DNA of 64,000 nucleotides from Flaccisagitta enflata (Eukaryota; Chaetognatha; Sagittoidea; Aphragmophora): NCBI GenBank assembly GCA_965153355.1, contig OZ231126.1, positions 2,232,001 to 2,296,000 of the forward strand, read 5' to 3'. Shown piece by piece: positions 32,293 to 42,885 of this stretch (position 1 is its first letter; each line of letters starts with the position of its first letter). The notes under the pieces were generated by a model. It saw only the letters and a program-made list of their open reading frames with translations, ran no database searches and was not told where the DNA came from. The position numbers and the translations under genes were made by a program.

Positions 32293-32469
32293 TAAACGAG
32301 ACCGGATACATGGCAATCCAGTCGCAGATGGTTGGGCAGGAGCATTAATGCAAATACCGCTCGGAATTAAAAAATGTGACGTACCAACATACCGATGTAC
32401 CAACGTACCGACGTACCAACGTACCAACCGTCAAGGCAAGGTGTAGAGTCGCGTGTCCGCGACTGAAAA
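32293..32469 (+). mobile_element. A3-subfamily element
   Basis: Head AAACGAGACCGGATACATGG, decayed word GTCGCAGAT (consensus GTCGCGGAC) before GGTTGGGCAGGAGC, a core of cgtaccaacgtaccgac units, CAAGGTG, and the tail hairpin GTCGCGTGTCCGCGAC with TGAAAAA. The core repeat differs from the usual GACC. Confidence 0.75.
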
Positions 32470-33052
32470 AGCTACAATTAGCTAATCAAAATCATTAAAA
32501 TGCGACGAGAATGGGGCCTGAGCATGATCTGTTAAGGAGCTATTCCAAAATCCACGCTTTGTTCCAGATGATGATATACAGTACAGCTCTTAAGTAAGTT
32601 TCAGGTATGTTCTTTGCTGAGGTGTATTTGGGTGAAAAATACAAAAATTTATCACAGAACCAAAGAGCTTTGAAAGTGAGAAATTTGCCACCAAGCACCA
32701 TCAAATCAGTTGAACGGTTTAGAATTTGTGAAAGTTAAAAGTTAAAAGTTGATGTTTTTAAAATGAGCTGGGAAAATGCTTCTTTTTCTGGATGTTTTTC
32801 GTCTATACTACCATGTATATTCATATATTTGGGTTACAGTTAGAATCAATATGACATTTCAGGGCTCACCAAGCAACAGTCTTGACCCCAACAATATCAG
32901 AAACCACCAGGAGCTTGTTGAAATAAAAACAACAAACATTAATCAGTTATTACTGAAATTTGAAAGATTTGTGAAGAATTTGGAGGATGATATTCAAAGA
33001 ATAACCTAGTAGCTTGTTAATATCAATGCTGCGCCATATGGCGCTTCCGATA
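32470..33052. other. Unassigned stretch
   Basis: A 77-codon frame at 32776-33009 (plus) is not recognised and has no splice or start context. Otherwise nothing is seen. Confidence 0.4.
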
Positions 33053-34402
33053 CAGTAGATGTCGTCTAGAATTGGAATTACGGGGGAATTTATATCAATA
33101 AAACAAGTAAACATAAACGACTGATATATGGAATATAAACTAACAAAAGGAAGCTTTATTGACGATGGGTGTTGGTTGCTATAGAAACAGATTCCATGTT
33201 TTCCCACTAAAATATCAATATTTTGAGAATTCTTTTGAGGGAACATTGCTTAAAATTAAATTTGCTACAACTGTCTTACAATATATCATGTATGAATATC
33301 GCTCATTTTGCAGGTTAATGGGGAGCATCACAGGGCTGTCACACATAGTTACGCTCCCTAGCAATGGCTAAACGAGCAATATTCATACAGAACATATTGT
33401 GGGAAGTTGTAACAAATTCAATTTTAAGCAATGTTCCCTTAGAAAATTGTCTCAAAATAGTGATACTTTAACGGGAATACATGGAAATGTGTTTCTATGG
33501 CAATCAACACCCATCGTCAATAAAGTATCCCTATACCAATAAATGCGGCTCTCGCCGTAAGAAAAAAGTCGTAAGTGGGAGGTTTTGGAATGTCTTGTGA
33601 ATGTTTTGTCTGGTTGATTGCTTTTTTTTTCTCTGGGCATCTTTTCGGTTTGTTCCACTCTCTACATGTGTTTCTCTGTTTGTTCTTTGTTTGCCCGTCT
33701 CTTTCTCTCTTTCTCTCTCCCATTCTCATTTCCTCTCTCCCAATCTCTCTCTATCTCTCTCCCCTTCCCTCAAGTAACACGGGGTTACAATATTGTTGCG
33801 GACAGGTGAACAGGCATCCAACCCCCATCCACACCCCAACCTCAACCCCCACATAAGCATCTAGACGGCTCAGACGGACAGACGGACCAACAGACCAATG
33901 GATGGACTGACGGACAAAGCCTCTCATAGCGTCCAGAGTTGAAATGAGAGAGAGACTGTGCTGCCAGGATGCACAATCATCACCTGGAACATTTCAAAGT
34001 TCATATAGACTTCAACTGACTCGATTTCTCGTTTTTGGGGGAAATGCAAAAAATGCAAAAAAATGCGAAAAAATATAAAAAAATTTTAAAAAATCATAGC
34101 TCCAAAACTATCAATCGCACAGAATTCTGCTTGGCGTCATCTGAAAGAGGAGAATTAGCTCTTTCTTAGCTATTAGTTTTATGCGTAGTCTAATTCTGCC
34201 CCCAAAATGCACCAACTTGCTCAAGCGCTTCATAAAACAAAGGGATATTCGTTTTTCTCTGCAGGACTCAAAAAGACCGAAGGGACTTCGTCTCTTCGAC
34301 TTTTTTTCAAATTAGTTTATATTCCAAATATCATCTCTTCATATGCATTTGTCTTCTCAATAAAAATTCCCCCGTATTTCCAAGTCTAGACGACATCTAC
34401 TG
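33053..34402. mobile_element. F-family foldback element, full length, split by insertion G
   Basis: The left end CAGTAGATGTCGTCTAGAAT and right end GTCTAGACGACATCTACTG are inverted and flanked by TA. Arms of about 115 bp (ttgacgatgggtgttggttg ... caacacccatcgtcaataaa) form a palindrome around a mid-segment with gctccctagcaatggc. Sequence from about 33537 to 34305 is foreign. Without it the element is about 585 bp and non-coding. TA duplication suggests a Tc1/mariner-pogo class MITE. Confidence 0.75.
33537..34305. mobile_element. G-family insertion containing an A2b element
   Basis: Starts GCGGCTCTCGCCG with gaaaaaagtcgtaag, has a (CT)-rich tract, then aaatgcaaaaaaatgcg. The same order is seen at 40307-41345, and a G start also at 41612. 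An A2b element (33785-33945) lies inside: word GTTGCGGACAGGTGAACAGG, catccaacccccatcc, a GACGGAC core, and AAAGCCTCTCATAG with the hairpin missing. Confidence 0.55.
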
Positions 34403-34928
34403 TATGTATTTTGAAGGTTTTATCAAGTAATAGTGGTTAATAGTGGGCAAAAAAAAAAAGAAAACTTAATGATATTTACTACTACCTAAGACTTGTTTTC
34501 ACGTTGCACTATATTTATGAGCTTGATGGTAAGTTATGCACTTATGAAGGGACCGTCACAATCATTGATAGACCGACTAATGGGGCTACATTTTCATTAA
34601 CCAATTTACCAACCAACCTACCAAACTGCCTCCCGGCTAATCCTTCCATCAACTCTTCAATTGCAATGTTACATGTGGAATTACTTCTAAATTTTCTAAA
34701 CTTCTAAATGACATGAAATATGCCAATTATTTAGGAGAAGATGAGGAGCTCCTTAGTAACATCCAGATATCATGATATCCCTCAAAATATCTAATATTAG
34801 TCAAACTTCCTCCCTGCGTATAAATACACAATTTTTTACGAACAGATTCATTTGCATTTGCAGGCGTATTCTCTACAAACGTGATACTCTTATTTTATAC
34901 TCGTAATTGACCCGTTTTATTGGTAAGT
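34403..34928. other. Unassigned AT-rich stretch
   Basis: No supported feature. Confidence 0.4.
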
Positions 34929-35112
34929 AAACGAGGCCGGATTCACGGCTACCCAAGTCGCGCGCGGTCTGGTAGGGGTAGTGATAGGAATAGCTAACCA
35001 TGCATTTGGGCAGGAAACAAACGCCGACAAACACACAAAAAAAAAAACTAAGAGTTACCGACCATCCAACCTACAGACCAAGCGGGTGGTAGAGTCGCAT
35101 GCACGCGACTAA
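34929..35112 (+). mobile_element. A1-subfamily short element
   Basis: Head AACGAGGCCGGATTCACGGC, word GTCGCGCGC, a decayed core with gaccatccaacctacagacc, and the tail hairpin GTCGCATGCACGCGAC with TAAA. Confidence 0.75.
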
Positions 35113-35325
35113 ATCAAACTTGTTTGGATCGTGGGTCATCACGCACATGATTTACAGGAATTGACCAACGTACTATGCTCTGAGAGCACATCACCTTGGG
35201 ATAATGAAAATTATGCAATATGCATGCATATTTGGCTGATACTTGAGTGTGAAACTGGTGTTGTTTGTTATAGTGATTGAGAATATATATGGTTTCATCC
35301 GCTTTCCGACTCATTCGATGAGCAG

Positions 35326-36224
35326 CGGCTCCAAAGGAGTCGATGACCTATCAGTCAGTGGACAAAACAAAATAGGTAGAGAGCTCACTCTGTTAGCTTT
35401 GATCCAACCTTTTGTTATTAAACAGCAGACTGTAAACAACAATTGGTTGTGAAAATGTGTTATCTTACAAAGTCGGCAAAAATCTAACCTAAATAGATGA
35501 AATTCTGAGAAGTTTGACATGTCACACATAAAACTTTTTATAAGAAATAACTTTTTAACATTGCATTATAACTTTATTAACATTGATAAAAAAAATCTTA
35601 TTTTCATATAAAAGTATATGTTGTGACATATCAAACTTGTTAGAATTTCACCAGGATTATGAATTTGCAGGTCTCATTCTATTTGGATTTTTGCCAACTT
35701 TGTAGCATGACAGCTGGCTGTAATTTTTGCAACCAGTTGTTGTTAACAGCCTGCTGTTTGATAACAGTAGGTTGGATCAAAGCCAACAGAGTGAGCTCTC
35801 TACCTATTTTGTTTTGTCCACTGACTGCTATGGCCTATGCTTCCACACATATGGAGAATTTTCTCCTCCTTCTCCTTCTCCTCCTTCTCCTCCTTCTTCT
35901 CCGCCCCCCCCATTTTATCAAATTCCTCCAAATTTTGTCAAATAATGCCCATTTCTGCCAAATTATGCCATATCCTGCCAAATTATACCATATTTTGCCC
36001 TATTCTGCCAAATTCTATCAAATTCTGACAATTTCTACCAAATTTTCCCAAATTCAGCCAAATTCTGCCGAGGAGAAGGAGGAGGAAGAAATATTCCCCA
36101 TATGTGTGTAAGCATAGCTCATCGACCTTTTCAGGGCCGCTGCCCTGCACCCTCTCAATCATAATCACAAACTACTCCAGCAGGGCACGCGTACCGCTGA
36201 CCATCGGACGCTTTTGCGACTATT
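35326..36224 (-). mobile_element. D3-subfamily element interrupted by foldback N
   Basis: Minus orientation. The right end carries the head (AATAGTCGCAAAAGCGTCCG, GGTCAGCGGTAC, stems AGCAGGGCA...) and the D3 word. The left end carries the tail remnant GCAGCGGCTCCAAAGGAGTC. The core is an aattctgccaa/attttgccc repeat rather than the usual ggccc unit, bounded by (CCT)/(GGA) runs. Element N (35352-35827) splits the tail word between gatgacc and tggcctatgc. Confidence 0.7.
35352..35827. mobile_element. Foldback element N, ~185-bp inverted arms
   Basis: The left arm CAGTCAGTGGACAAAACAAA pairs with the right arm TTTGTTTTGTCCACTGACTG. The first 54 bases differ at one position, and pairing continues with indels to about 35537/35610. 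Flanks TGACC(TAT) and (CTA)TGGCC suggest a 5-8 bp target duplication of D3 sequence, possibly hAT-like. Both arms are open in several frames only because they are the same sequence. Confidence 0.8.
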
Positions 36225-36576
36225 AATTTCGACCATTAGTATCTAAATCCTATCATGCAAGGAATCAAAAATGATACTTAAAATTCTCAGATATATTCTA
36301 TATTTCTGAATAAGTTCAAAGATGGACTGAATATGACAAATTGAACAATATCTCTCACTATACCTAAACTGAAATTCATGGAAGAGGGCCTTATGAGCCC
36401 TCACTGCCTAGTGGCTACGCGCATCACTCCTACTAGTTTTCACTGACGAGAAGATTGACATTCGTTGACGATCAAGGTTTAGGGTCGCGTGCTTAAAGGC
36501 TTGATTTGAGATTGTCCACTTTTGATTTGAGGGAAAGTGAGTTGTTATCACACCATCATATTCAGGGGAGAAGAAG
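36225..36576. other. Upstream region of the Cys-rich gene
   Basis: No clear TATA box or repeat terminus. It could hold the promoter or a non-coding first exon of the gene that starts at 36577, but nothing in it proves that. Confidence 0.3.
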
Positions 36577-39500
36577 ATGCAGGAAATGCATTTACTCGTG
36601 GCATGCCTTATTTTGACGATGGCTCCATCGGTCCTGACTGAATCTTGCGATTGCGAACGGATCTCTGATGGTTGCAGGATCGTCTCGCCCGCTCCTGAGG
36701 GTTACTGTTGCAAGTGCAGTAAGACCTTCATGGAGGAATGCGATGGCACCGCAATTAAATGTAGCGAAGGCGAAAACTGTCCTGGTCGCTGCGCAACCTA
36801 CAATTGCTGCGTAAGATGTGGTGGAAACTGTGACGGGTACTCAAAGTAAGTTTGCTACAAAAACTGAAATAAACCCTGACTTTAGATTAAATCAACTTAG
36901 TACGTATTCTATCTGTAACAAGGCCGGATACACGGCCACCAGTTGCGGACGGGTGGGCAGGAGCGGAAATGCGCGTTTTCACACAACGGACCGACCAACG
37001 GACCGACCAACGGACCGACGGACGGACAAAGCCACTTTTAGAGTTGCGTGTCCGCAACTAAAAAAGACGAAGAAAGCTTTCTGCTATTTGAGACTTGCGG
37101 AGAATTTTGTATTTCCTTCTTGGGCAATTTTGTATTTCTGCGCGGCGGCCCCGAAGAGAACGAAGTCCTATAGAACACAGGGGAACTTTTGTCCGTTCGT
37201 TCATGCGTTTGTCCGTTCGTTCGTGTGTGCGCCCCCCTATCTCAAAACAACCATCTCGAGATGAGGCCTCAATTTTCTTCAATTCCCTTGTTATTCAATG
37301 AGAATTTTTGCGTTTATTTTTTCAATTTTTTGTCAATTTCCCATAATATACAATGGAAATTTTTACATTTTCCCATTATTTTTGTAAATTTTCCATGCTA
37401 TTCAATGATAATTTTGGCAATATGTGGTCAGCGATACCCGTTGCCCTGCTTTGTATACTCTGATGTTAAGTAAAGGGAAGCAGGGTGGTAGCAGCAGAGA
37501 GGCTGATTTGCGGGGCCTAAGGGCTGATTTGAGGTCCATGACAGCTGACTGGAGGCTAGAGGGGGCTGGTTGGAGATCAGATTAGGCTTGACAAGGCTGA
37601 TTCCAGGGCTGACAGGGCCGCTTGGGCCTAAGAGAGCTGATTTGATGCCTGACTGGAAGCTTAAGAGGGCTGACTTGGGTCCTGAGGGATCAGATTGTTT
37701 ATGTGGGCTGATGAGGCTTGAGGGGGCTGATTCCAGAGTTAAGGGATGAGATTAGGCTTGAGAGGGCACTAACGGACAAACGGACGAACTGTCCCCCTGT
37801 GTTCTACAGGACTTAGTCCCCTTTGGGGCCGCTGCCAGAAAAGGTTCGCCAAGCATTTGGGCGGGAGCGTTAATGCAAAATCGCCAATAAACGTCCAAAA
37901 AAGCAAAGTGTTACGGACGGACCAACCAACGGATCAACCGACAGACAAGTGACATGGCGGGCTATAGAGTCGCGTGCACGCCACTAAAAAAAACTTAGAA
38001 TTTGTTTTTCTTTCTAATGACAGGGATGTTGCAACAACCAGCGATTTTTGGCGTGCGGTGTACTACACACAAGCAGGTTTGGCAATCGCACAAGCGAGTT
38101 TGGCAATCCTTTCAGTTGCTGCCGGTGGATTCTCGACTGCGTCAACCTCTCCCGGAAATGGAAATGAAGGTATAGTTGAACCCCGCTCCAACGAACCCGC
38201 TTTTAACGGAATTCCGCCTGTAACAGATACTAATTTTTGGTCCCTTTAACCAGTTTATGTTGGCTATAACAGAATTCCGCCTATAACAGACAAAATTTGT
38301 TAGTCCTTTAAAATCAGTTGGAGCGGGATTCAACTGTAGTCAAATTTTAAACATAAAGTCTGCATATCAATATTAAAGGATAAAATGCTGCAAGTTGAAG
38401 TTGCCGTAAAGCAATTGAAATTATCGTTATGAGGAGAATAACAAAGCCGGATACACGGCAAGACAGTCGCGGACTGTTGGGCAGGGGCCGTAATGCAAAA
38501 ACCGCTTGAAATTCAAAAATATTTGGGACCAACCTACCGACCGACACGGCAAGGTGTAGAGTCGCGTGACCGCGACTAAAAATTCACAAGGTATAAATGA
38601 AAGTTGGACAACATTACTATTAAAACTATCTGGTATAAGGACAAGAGCCTTGGGAGCTCATAAAGATGTTTAATCAGGACCCTTCAAAACTATCCTTTCA
38701 TTTCTTGAGAAAATACTCCCTTTGCAGGAATTATCATGAAACTTTCAAAATGCTCTGTATCATTTTGAAAAGGGTCACCAATTTCTGTCTACACCTGGGA
38801 TATGCAGACTACAAGAAAACACCTGATAAATATGCTTTTTTATTGCAATGTACTCATATGCATCTGTTTGGAAGTTATCCTGCAATCTCTACTCAAAGGG
38901 AAGTTATCCTGCAATCTCTACTCAAAGGGTCGTCTGCAAAATGTTTGATTGCATAAGATTTAACTTTAATTGATCTTATTTGTGTAATAGGTAATAGGTA
39001 AATTCAGATTATCATTTTCTTCCCTTGATATTGCCCAATTCAGATAAAAGTCAATCCGAAGGCTCCGCTTAACATCACCTAGATATTTGATTTCACCAAG
39101 TTGCATATCCGTTTGCATGTCCGTCTGATCAGACTGATTTGCATATGAAATGTCAATCCTTGCAAGGCAGGGGAAGAAGGAGGGGGGTGGGGGTAGAAAA
39201 CTAACGCGGCAAATAGCCTTCATCCAGGCCACATTTTTGATCTAGTCTCCTCTATCTACAATATCTGGGATGGTTTAGTGAACTATTAATCATCTCTTGA
39301 TCAATATGTCAATCAAGAAACCATTTGATTTTATGCCTCATGTGATGCACCATTGGAGGAAGGTTTCCTTATTATGTCTGAAAACTACCGGTATCTGCAG
39401 CTCAATCCACCCTTTCCGCATTTCTTTGATTTTCACGTAACCGAAACATTTTAGCCTTTTTGATGCCGTTTGCATGGAACCACGATCTAGCCAGGAATTC

Positions 39501-41572
39501 TTTAATCAATTTGTAACTACAGAGTCTTCATGTAAGCGAACATTATTTTCTTGGTGCAGTACAGACTTACACTGTTATGCAAAGCGACTATGGTGAGGCA
39601 TGAGAAAGATGAAGAGAAACTAGAGAAATTGAGGCAAAGTATGACCAAGACATGTGTCGATGATTGAAAGAATGAATGATTGATAAAATATTTGAATGAA
39701 TGAATATGCATTTTCAACATGATTGAAGAATATTTCTTTTATTTGACCGATTTGCGCAGTACTAACTAAAGTGTGACCTACGTCCTGCTAACTGATCAAT
39801 GAAAAGCCCGGTTTTGCGGCAAATATGTAATTGCATGCGTGTGGGCAGGGGCAGTGATGTATTTGGGCAGGGACAGTGGCATGGATGAGCAGGAGCAGTG
39901 ATGTGGGTGGGAAGGAGCTGTCATACCAATGGGTGGGAATAGTTCTGATCGGAAATAATCATTTTGGCAGATTTCACATCATCCACAAAAGTGGAAAAAG
40001 AAAAAAGAAAGAATAGGAAATGAATGCCTCGAGTTTCATGATTAAGCGGTAAAACAAAAATCTATGTTTCCAGTTAAAAGGCATTCACCGCTGCGATGAG
40101 AAATATCTTTTCAATTTCGTCAATAAAGAAAGGGTGAATCCGTTTTATAAAAAAAAGAGCAACTTGAAGAAAATATGTTCAGCAAGAAACTTTAAAAAAA
40201 TGGTGATTTTAGGTGATTTTGATTGGTAAAAAGGTTCTGATTTTTGTAAAAAAAAGTCCTGAGAACTACAGATCATTTATTAGTTATGTCGTCAAAGAAT
40301 ACCAGTAAAGGCGGCTCTCGCCGACCGGAAAAAAATCGTAAGGGCTGTTTTGTGTGTATGTGACTCTCACCCTCTCTCTCTCTGTCTCCCTCCCGTGCTC
40401 CCTCCCTCTCTCCTTCCCTCCCCCTCCCTCTCTCTCTCCCTCCCTCTCTCCCTCTCTCTCCCTCCCTCCCTTTCCCTCACCACCCCCCTCTCGCTTTCTC
40501 TCCCCCTCTCACTCTCCCCCTCTCACTCTCCCTCCCCCTCCTTCTCCCTCCCTCCCTCTCCCTCCCTCCCTTTCTCACTCCCTCCCTCTCCCTCCCCCTC
40601 ACCCTCTCCCTCACCCTCTCCCTCCCCCTTTCTCTCCTTTTCTCCCTCCCTCAATCTCTCCCTCCCCCTACCCCTCCCTCCCTCTCTCCCTTCTTTTCCC
40701 TCCCCCTCACCCTCCCCCTCCCTCTCTCTCTCTGTCCCTCCCTCCCCCTCTCTCTTTCCTTCCCTTTTCCTCCCCCTCCCCTCTCCCTCCTACTCTCCCT
40801 CTCCCTCCCTCTCTCCCTCCCTCCCCCTACCCCCTTTTCCTCTCTCCACCCTCTCCCTTCCTCCCTCTTCCCCCTCTCCCTCCCTCTCCCACTTTCCCGT
40901 ACTACTTCTCCCACCCTCCCTATCCCTCCCTCCCTCTCCTTCCCTCCCTCTCCTTCCCTCTCTCTCCCTCCCTCTCCTTCCCTCCCTCTCCCTCCCTCTC
41001 TCTGCCCTCTGCTGAACTCATTTTTATAGTTATTTAAGGCTCAAAATTAAGATCGATGAAAAATAAAGATCTTTGAGAAAAATGCGGAAAATGTGAAAAA
41101 ATAAAAAAAGATTAAAAAATTCATAGCGCCTAAAGTATTGGTCCGACAGTGCCCTGATTTTTTCCAGAAGGTGTAAAAAAGTGCCCTCTTTTACCCTGTA
41201 CCAATTTCAACCCCAGCCTCGGGCGAGCCTAGTCGTGACTCAACTTCCTCAAAACATCTCAAGCGAAAATGGAAAAAAATAATTCCTGAGCGAAACTCAA
41301 AAAATCGAAAAACGTTTTTCGATTTTTTTCCCAATAACAAATGAAAAAAAAAAGGTACTGTAATTGGCCGGTCAATTCATTCAACATTTTTTGGTCATTA
41401 TCTAGTCTTTACCGATGCCACTGCGATCGCTACTTCGGACACAATCACCGCCGCCCCTGATTCATGGGTATTAGTTATGAAGAACGATTACACCGCGCCT
41501 CAAGCGCTTCAATTCAAAGACGGAAAGTGGAGCAATTTTCGCGATGGATTTGGTTCCCCCAATCAAGGGTAA
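36577..41572 (+). CDS. Secreted Cys-rich protein, three exons (36577-36845, 38024-38169, 41406-41572)
   Basis: Joining the exons gives one frame of 193 codons plus TAA. Exon 1 encodes a signal peptide (MQEMHLLVACLILTMAPSVL) and about 65 residues with 14 cysteines, including CCKC and NCCVRC; it ends AAA|GTAAGT. Exon 2 is preceded by tttgtttttctttctaatgacag, restores the split AAG codon, and encodes an Ala-rich hydrophobic stretch (AGLAIAQASLAILSV) that could be a membrane or hydrophobic segment. It ends G|GTATAG. Exon 3 follows a pyrimidine-rich attatctag, completes a Val codon and encodes an acidic tail with DSWVLVMKNDYTAPQ. Phases match at both junctions, which is strong support. I do not recognise the family; the Cys pattern is only vaguely VWC-like. 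The end is uncertain: CAAGG|GTAATT overlaps the stop and could be a donor, and no AATAAA follows. Confidence 0.65.
36917..37063 (+). mobile_element. A2-subfamily element in intron 1
   Basis: Head AACAAGGCCGGATACACGGC, word GTTGCGGAC, GGGTGGGCAGGAGCGG, a gaccaacggacc core, and the tail hairpin GTTGCGTGTCCGCAAC with TAAAA. It is the best preserved A2 copy and lies just 71 bp after the exon 1 donor. Confidence 0.85.
37138..37421 (+). mobile_element. D1 head fragment with attcaatg core
   Basis: GCGGCGGCCCCGAAGAGAAC and the D1 word GAAGTCCTATAGAACACAGG are followed by a gttcgttcg run. A core based on ttccatgctattcaatgaga then follows, which is the same core motif as in the D2 element at 42349. 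Its 3' side runs into another D1 copy. Confidence 0.6.
37422..37857 (+). mobile_element. D1-subfamily element in intron 1
   Basis: Head GCAATATGTGGTCAGCGATA, the stem GCCCTGCTT/AAGCAGGG, a gagggctgattt-type minisatellite core, the inverted D1 word GTGTTCTACAGGACTTAGTC, and the tail CCCCTTTGGGGCCGCTGCCA with AAAA. The left copy of the D1 word is missing. Confidence 0.7.
37858..37988 (+). mobile_element. A1-type element, head lost
   Basis: Begins inside an A element (gcatttgggcgggagcgttaatgc), has a ggaccaaccaacgg core and the tail GTCGCGTGCACGCCAC with TAAAA. It ends about 35 bp before the exon 2 acceptor. Confidence 0.7.
38173..38336. mobile_element. E-family MITE at the exon 2 splice donor
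   Basis: Inverted ends TAGTTGAACCCCGCTCCAAC and GTTGGAGCGGGATTCAACTG, flanked by TA (38171-38172, 38337-38338). The exon 2 donor GT is at 38170-38171, so its T belongs to the TA target site and the rest of the donor (ATAG) is target plus MITE. Confidence 0.8.
38440..38582 (+). mobile_element. A3-subfamily element in intron 2
   Basis: Head AACAAAGCCGGATACACGGC, word GTCGCGGAC before TGTTGGGCAGGGGCC, gggaccaacctaccgaccgac, CAAGGTG, and the tail hairpin GTCGCGTGACCGCGAC with TAAAA. It is the reference A3 copy. Confidence 0.8.
38583..40306. other. Intron 2 interior, mostly unassigned
   Basis: A decayed A head is visible at about 39803-39930 (AAAAGCCCGG, TTGCATGCGTGTGGGCAGGG). A 96-codon plus frame at 38666-38956 is not recognised and contains a duplicated ggaagttatcctgcaatctc segment. 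No further exon is supported. Confidence 0.4.
40307..41345. mobile_element. G-family element with long CT-rich core
   Basis: Begins GGCGGCTCTCGCCGACCGGA with aaaaaaatcgtaagg. A ctccctcc-type tract (40368-41010) is followed by aaatgcggaaaatgtgaaaaa as in the copy at 33537-34305. The Ser/Pro/Leu-rich translation of the tract is not a gene. It lies in intron 2. Confidence 0.6.
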
Positions 41573-41801
41573 TTAATTGGGACAAATGATCACAGGGAAA
41601 ATTTAGCGATAACAGCGGCTATCACCGACCGGAAAAAAGTCGTGAACCAAGATTTTTTTTCATTGTCAAGACCCCTGTTTCCTTTTTCTTCTCACTCTCA
41701 CTTCTAGCAATTCAAAGAAGCAATGATTACCTGCCAGACTGGTGTTCTTGCAGTCAAATTAGTCAAAATTTACATTTCTTTATACTTTGGTCATTTTTTG
41801 A

Positions 41802-42245
41802 CTAGTTGATTTGCCAGTTTGAACTAAGTTTTTGGCCGCGTTGGCTGGCCTGGAGCTTTCCTAAATCCACTAGTGCACTCAATTTGTTATTAGCATACAC
41901 AATTATCCTCTTGGGCATTTTAAAGTTCAAACTATCTTCAACTAACATTTGAGAGTGTTTTATCCGGTCGTTTCCTTGGCATTCTGCGCCTTGATTTTTT
42001 GTGTAAACATTGCTCTCCCATGCATTTTTAAGAAAACTATAACTTGAAAAGTCTGCCGAAAATAAGAAAGAAATAGTGCGCGAAAAAAGTTTACAGAAAG
42101 AACCGTCAAAAAATGTTCTGTATTTATTCTTCTGTTTGAAAATCAAAAAATTGCTTGACCTTAACATTTGTGAAAAGGAAGGGTAATACTCCAATCCTAA
42201 GCTCTTGCTCATGCTCAATATCTCATTTTTAGGAAAAATGCGCAA
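41802..42245 (-). CDS. Unrecognised 147-codon frame
   Basis: An uninterrupted minus-strand frame with mixed composition (for example VYANNKLSALVDLGKLQ) outside simple repeats. No domain, signal peptide or splice context was recognised. It could be a remnant of a transposon protein, an exon, or chance. Confidence 0.2.
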   Translation of the reverse strand: MRIFPKNEILSMSKSLGLEYYPSFSQMLRSSNFLIFKQKNKYRTFFDGSFCKLFSRTISFLFSADFSSYSFLKNAWESNVYTKNQGAECQGNDRIKHSQMLVEDSLNFKMPKRIIVYANNKLSALVDLGKLQASQRGQKLSSNWQIN

Positions 42246-42261
42246 AACGCGGAAAAATTTT

Positions 42262-42345
42262 ATTCAAATTCTGATTCAAATTCAGAGTTCAAATTCAGAT
42301 TCAAATTCAAATTCAGAGTTTTTTCAAAATCAGATTCAAAACTCA
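42262..42345. repeat. attcaaattcag minisatellite
   Basis: Tandem 6-12 bp units of attcaaattcag just before a D2 head. Confidence 0.8.
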
Positions 42346-42348
42346 ACA

Positions 42349-42846
42349 AGTCATCCAAGGATCGCACATGGTCAGCGGTACCCCATGCCCTGCTTGGAGT
42401 GATTAGCTGAAGAAGTGGAGTGAGAGCAGGGCAGCGGCCCCAATGGGCCGACGTCCTGTAGGACACAGGGGTGAATTTCCTTACGTCCTGATAGGGCATA
42501 TTCAAGGCCTTAGTAGCAATTTTCCATGATATTCAATGGGAATTTGGCATTTTTTTCAATTTCTTGTCAATTTGCCATGTTATTTAATGGGAATTTCATA
42601 TCTTTCGTAGTTTATCAATTTTTTCAATGGAAAACATGCATTTTTTTGTTTTTTTTTGGTAAATTTTCTATGTTATTCAATGGGAAGTTTGCATATTGAC
42701 ATTTTCCCATGCTATCCAATGAGAATTTGAGGCTTGAGAAGCTAAGGGGGGGGGGGACGGATGGACGGACGGACGTACGGATCGACGTATGGAAATTCAC
42801 CCCTGTGTCCTACAGGACATCGGCCCTTTGGGGCCGCTGCCCAAAA
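42349..42846 (+). mobile_element. D2-subfamily element with attcaatg core
   Basis: Head AGTCATCCAAGGATCGCACA, GGTCAGCGGTACC, AGCAGGGCAGCGGCCCC; the D2 word ACGTCCTGTAGGACACAGGG occurs left and inverted right; tail GGCCCTTTGGGGCCGCTGCC with CAAAA. The ends match 16829-17386 closely, but the core (ttattYaatgggaattt units) is unrelated to that copy and instead matches D1 at 37138-37421. Confidence 0.8.
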
Positions 42847-42885
42847 AGTAACTTTCGCCGATACCCATTGTTGGCTTTAAAAGAA

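Noticed and set aside
40350-41037. A 220-codon Ser/Pro/Leu-rich protein
   Set aside because: It is open in two frames at once and reflects the ctccctcc tract of a G element.
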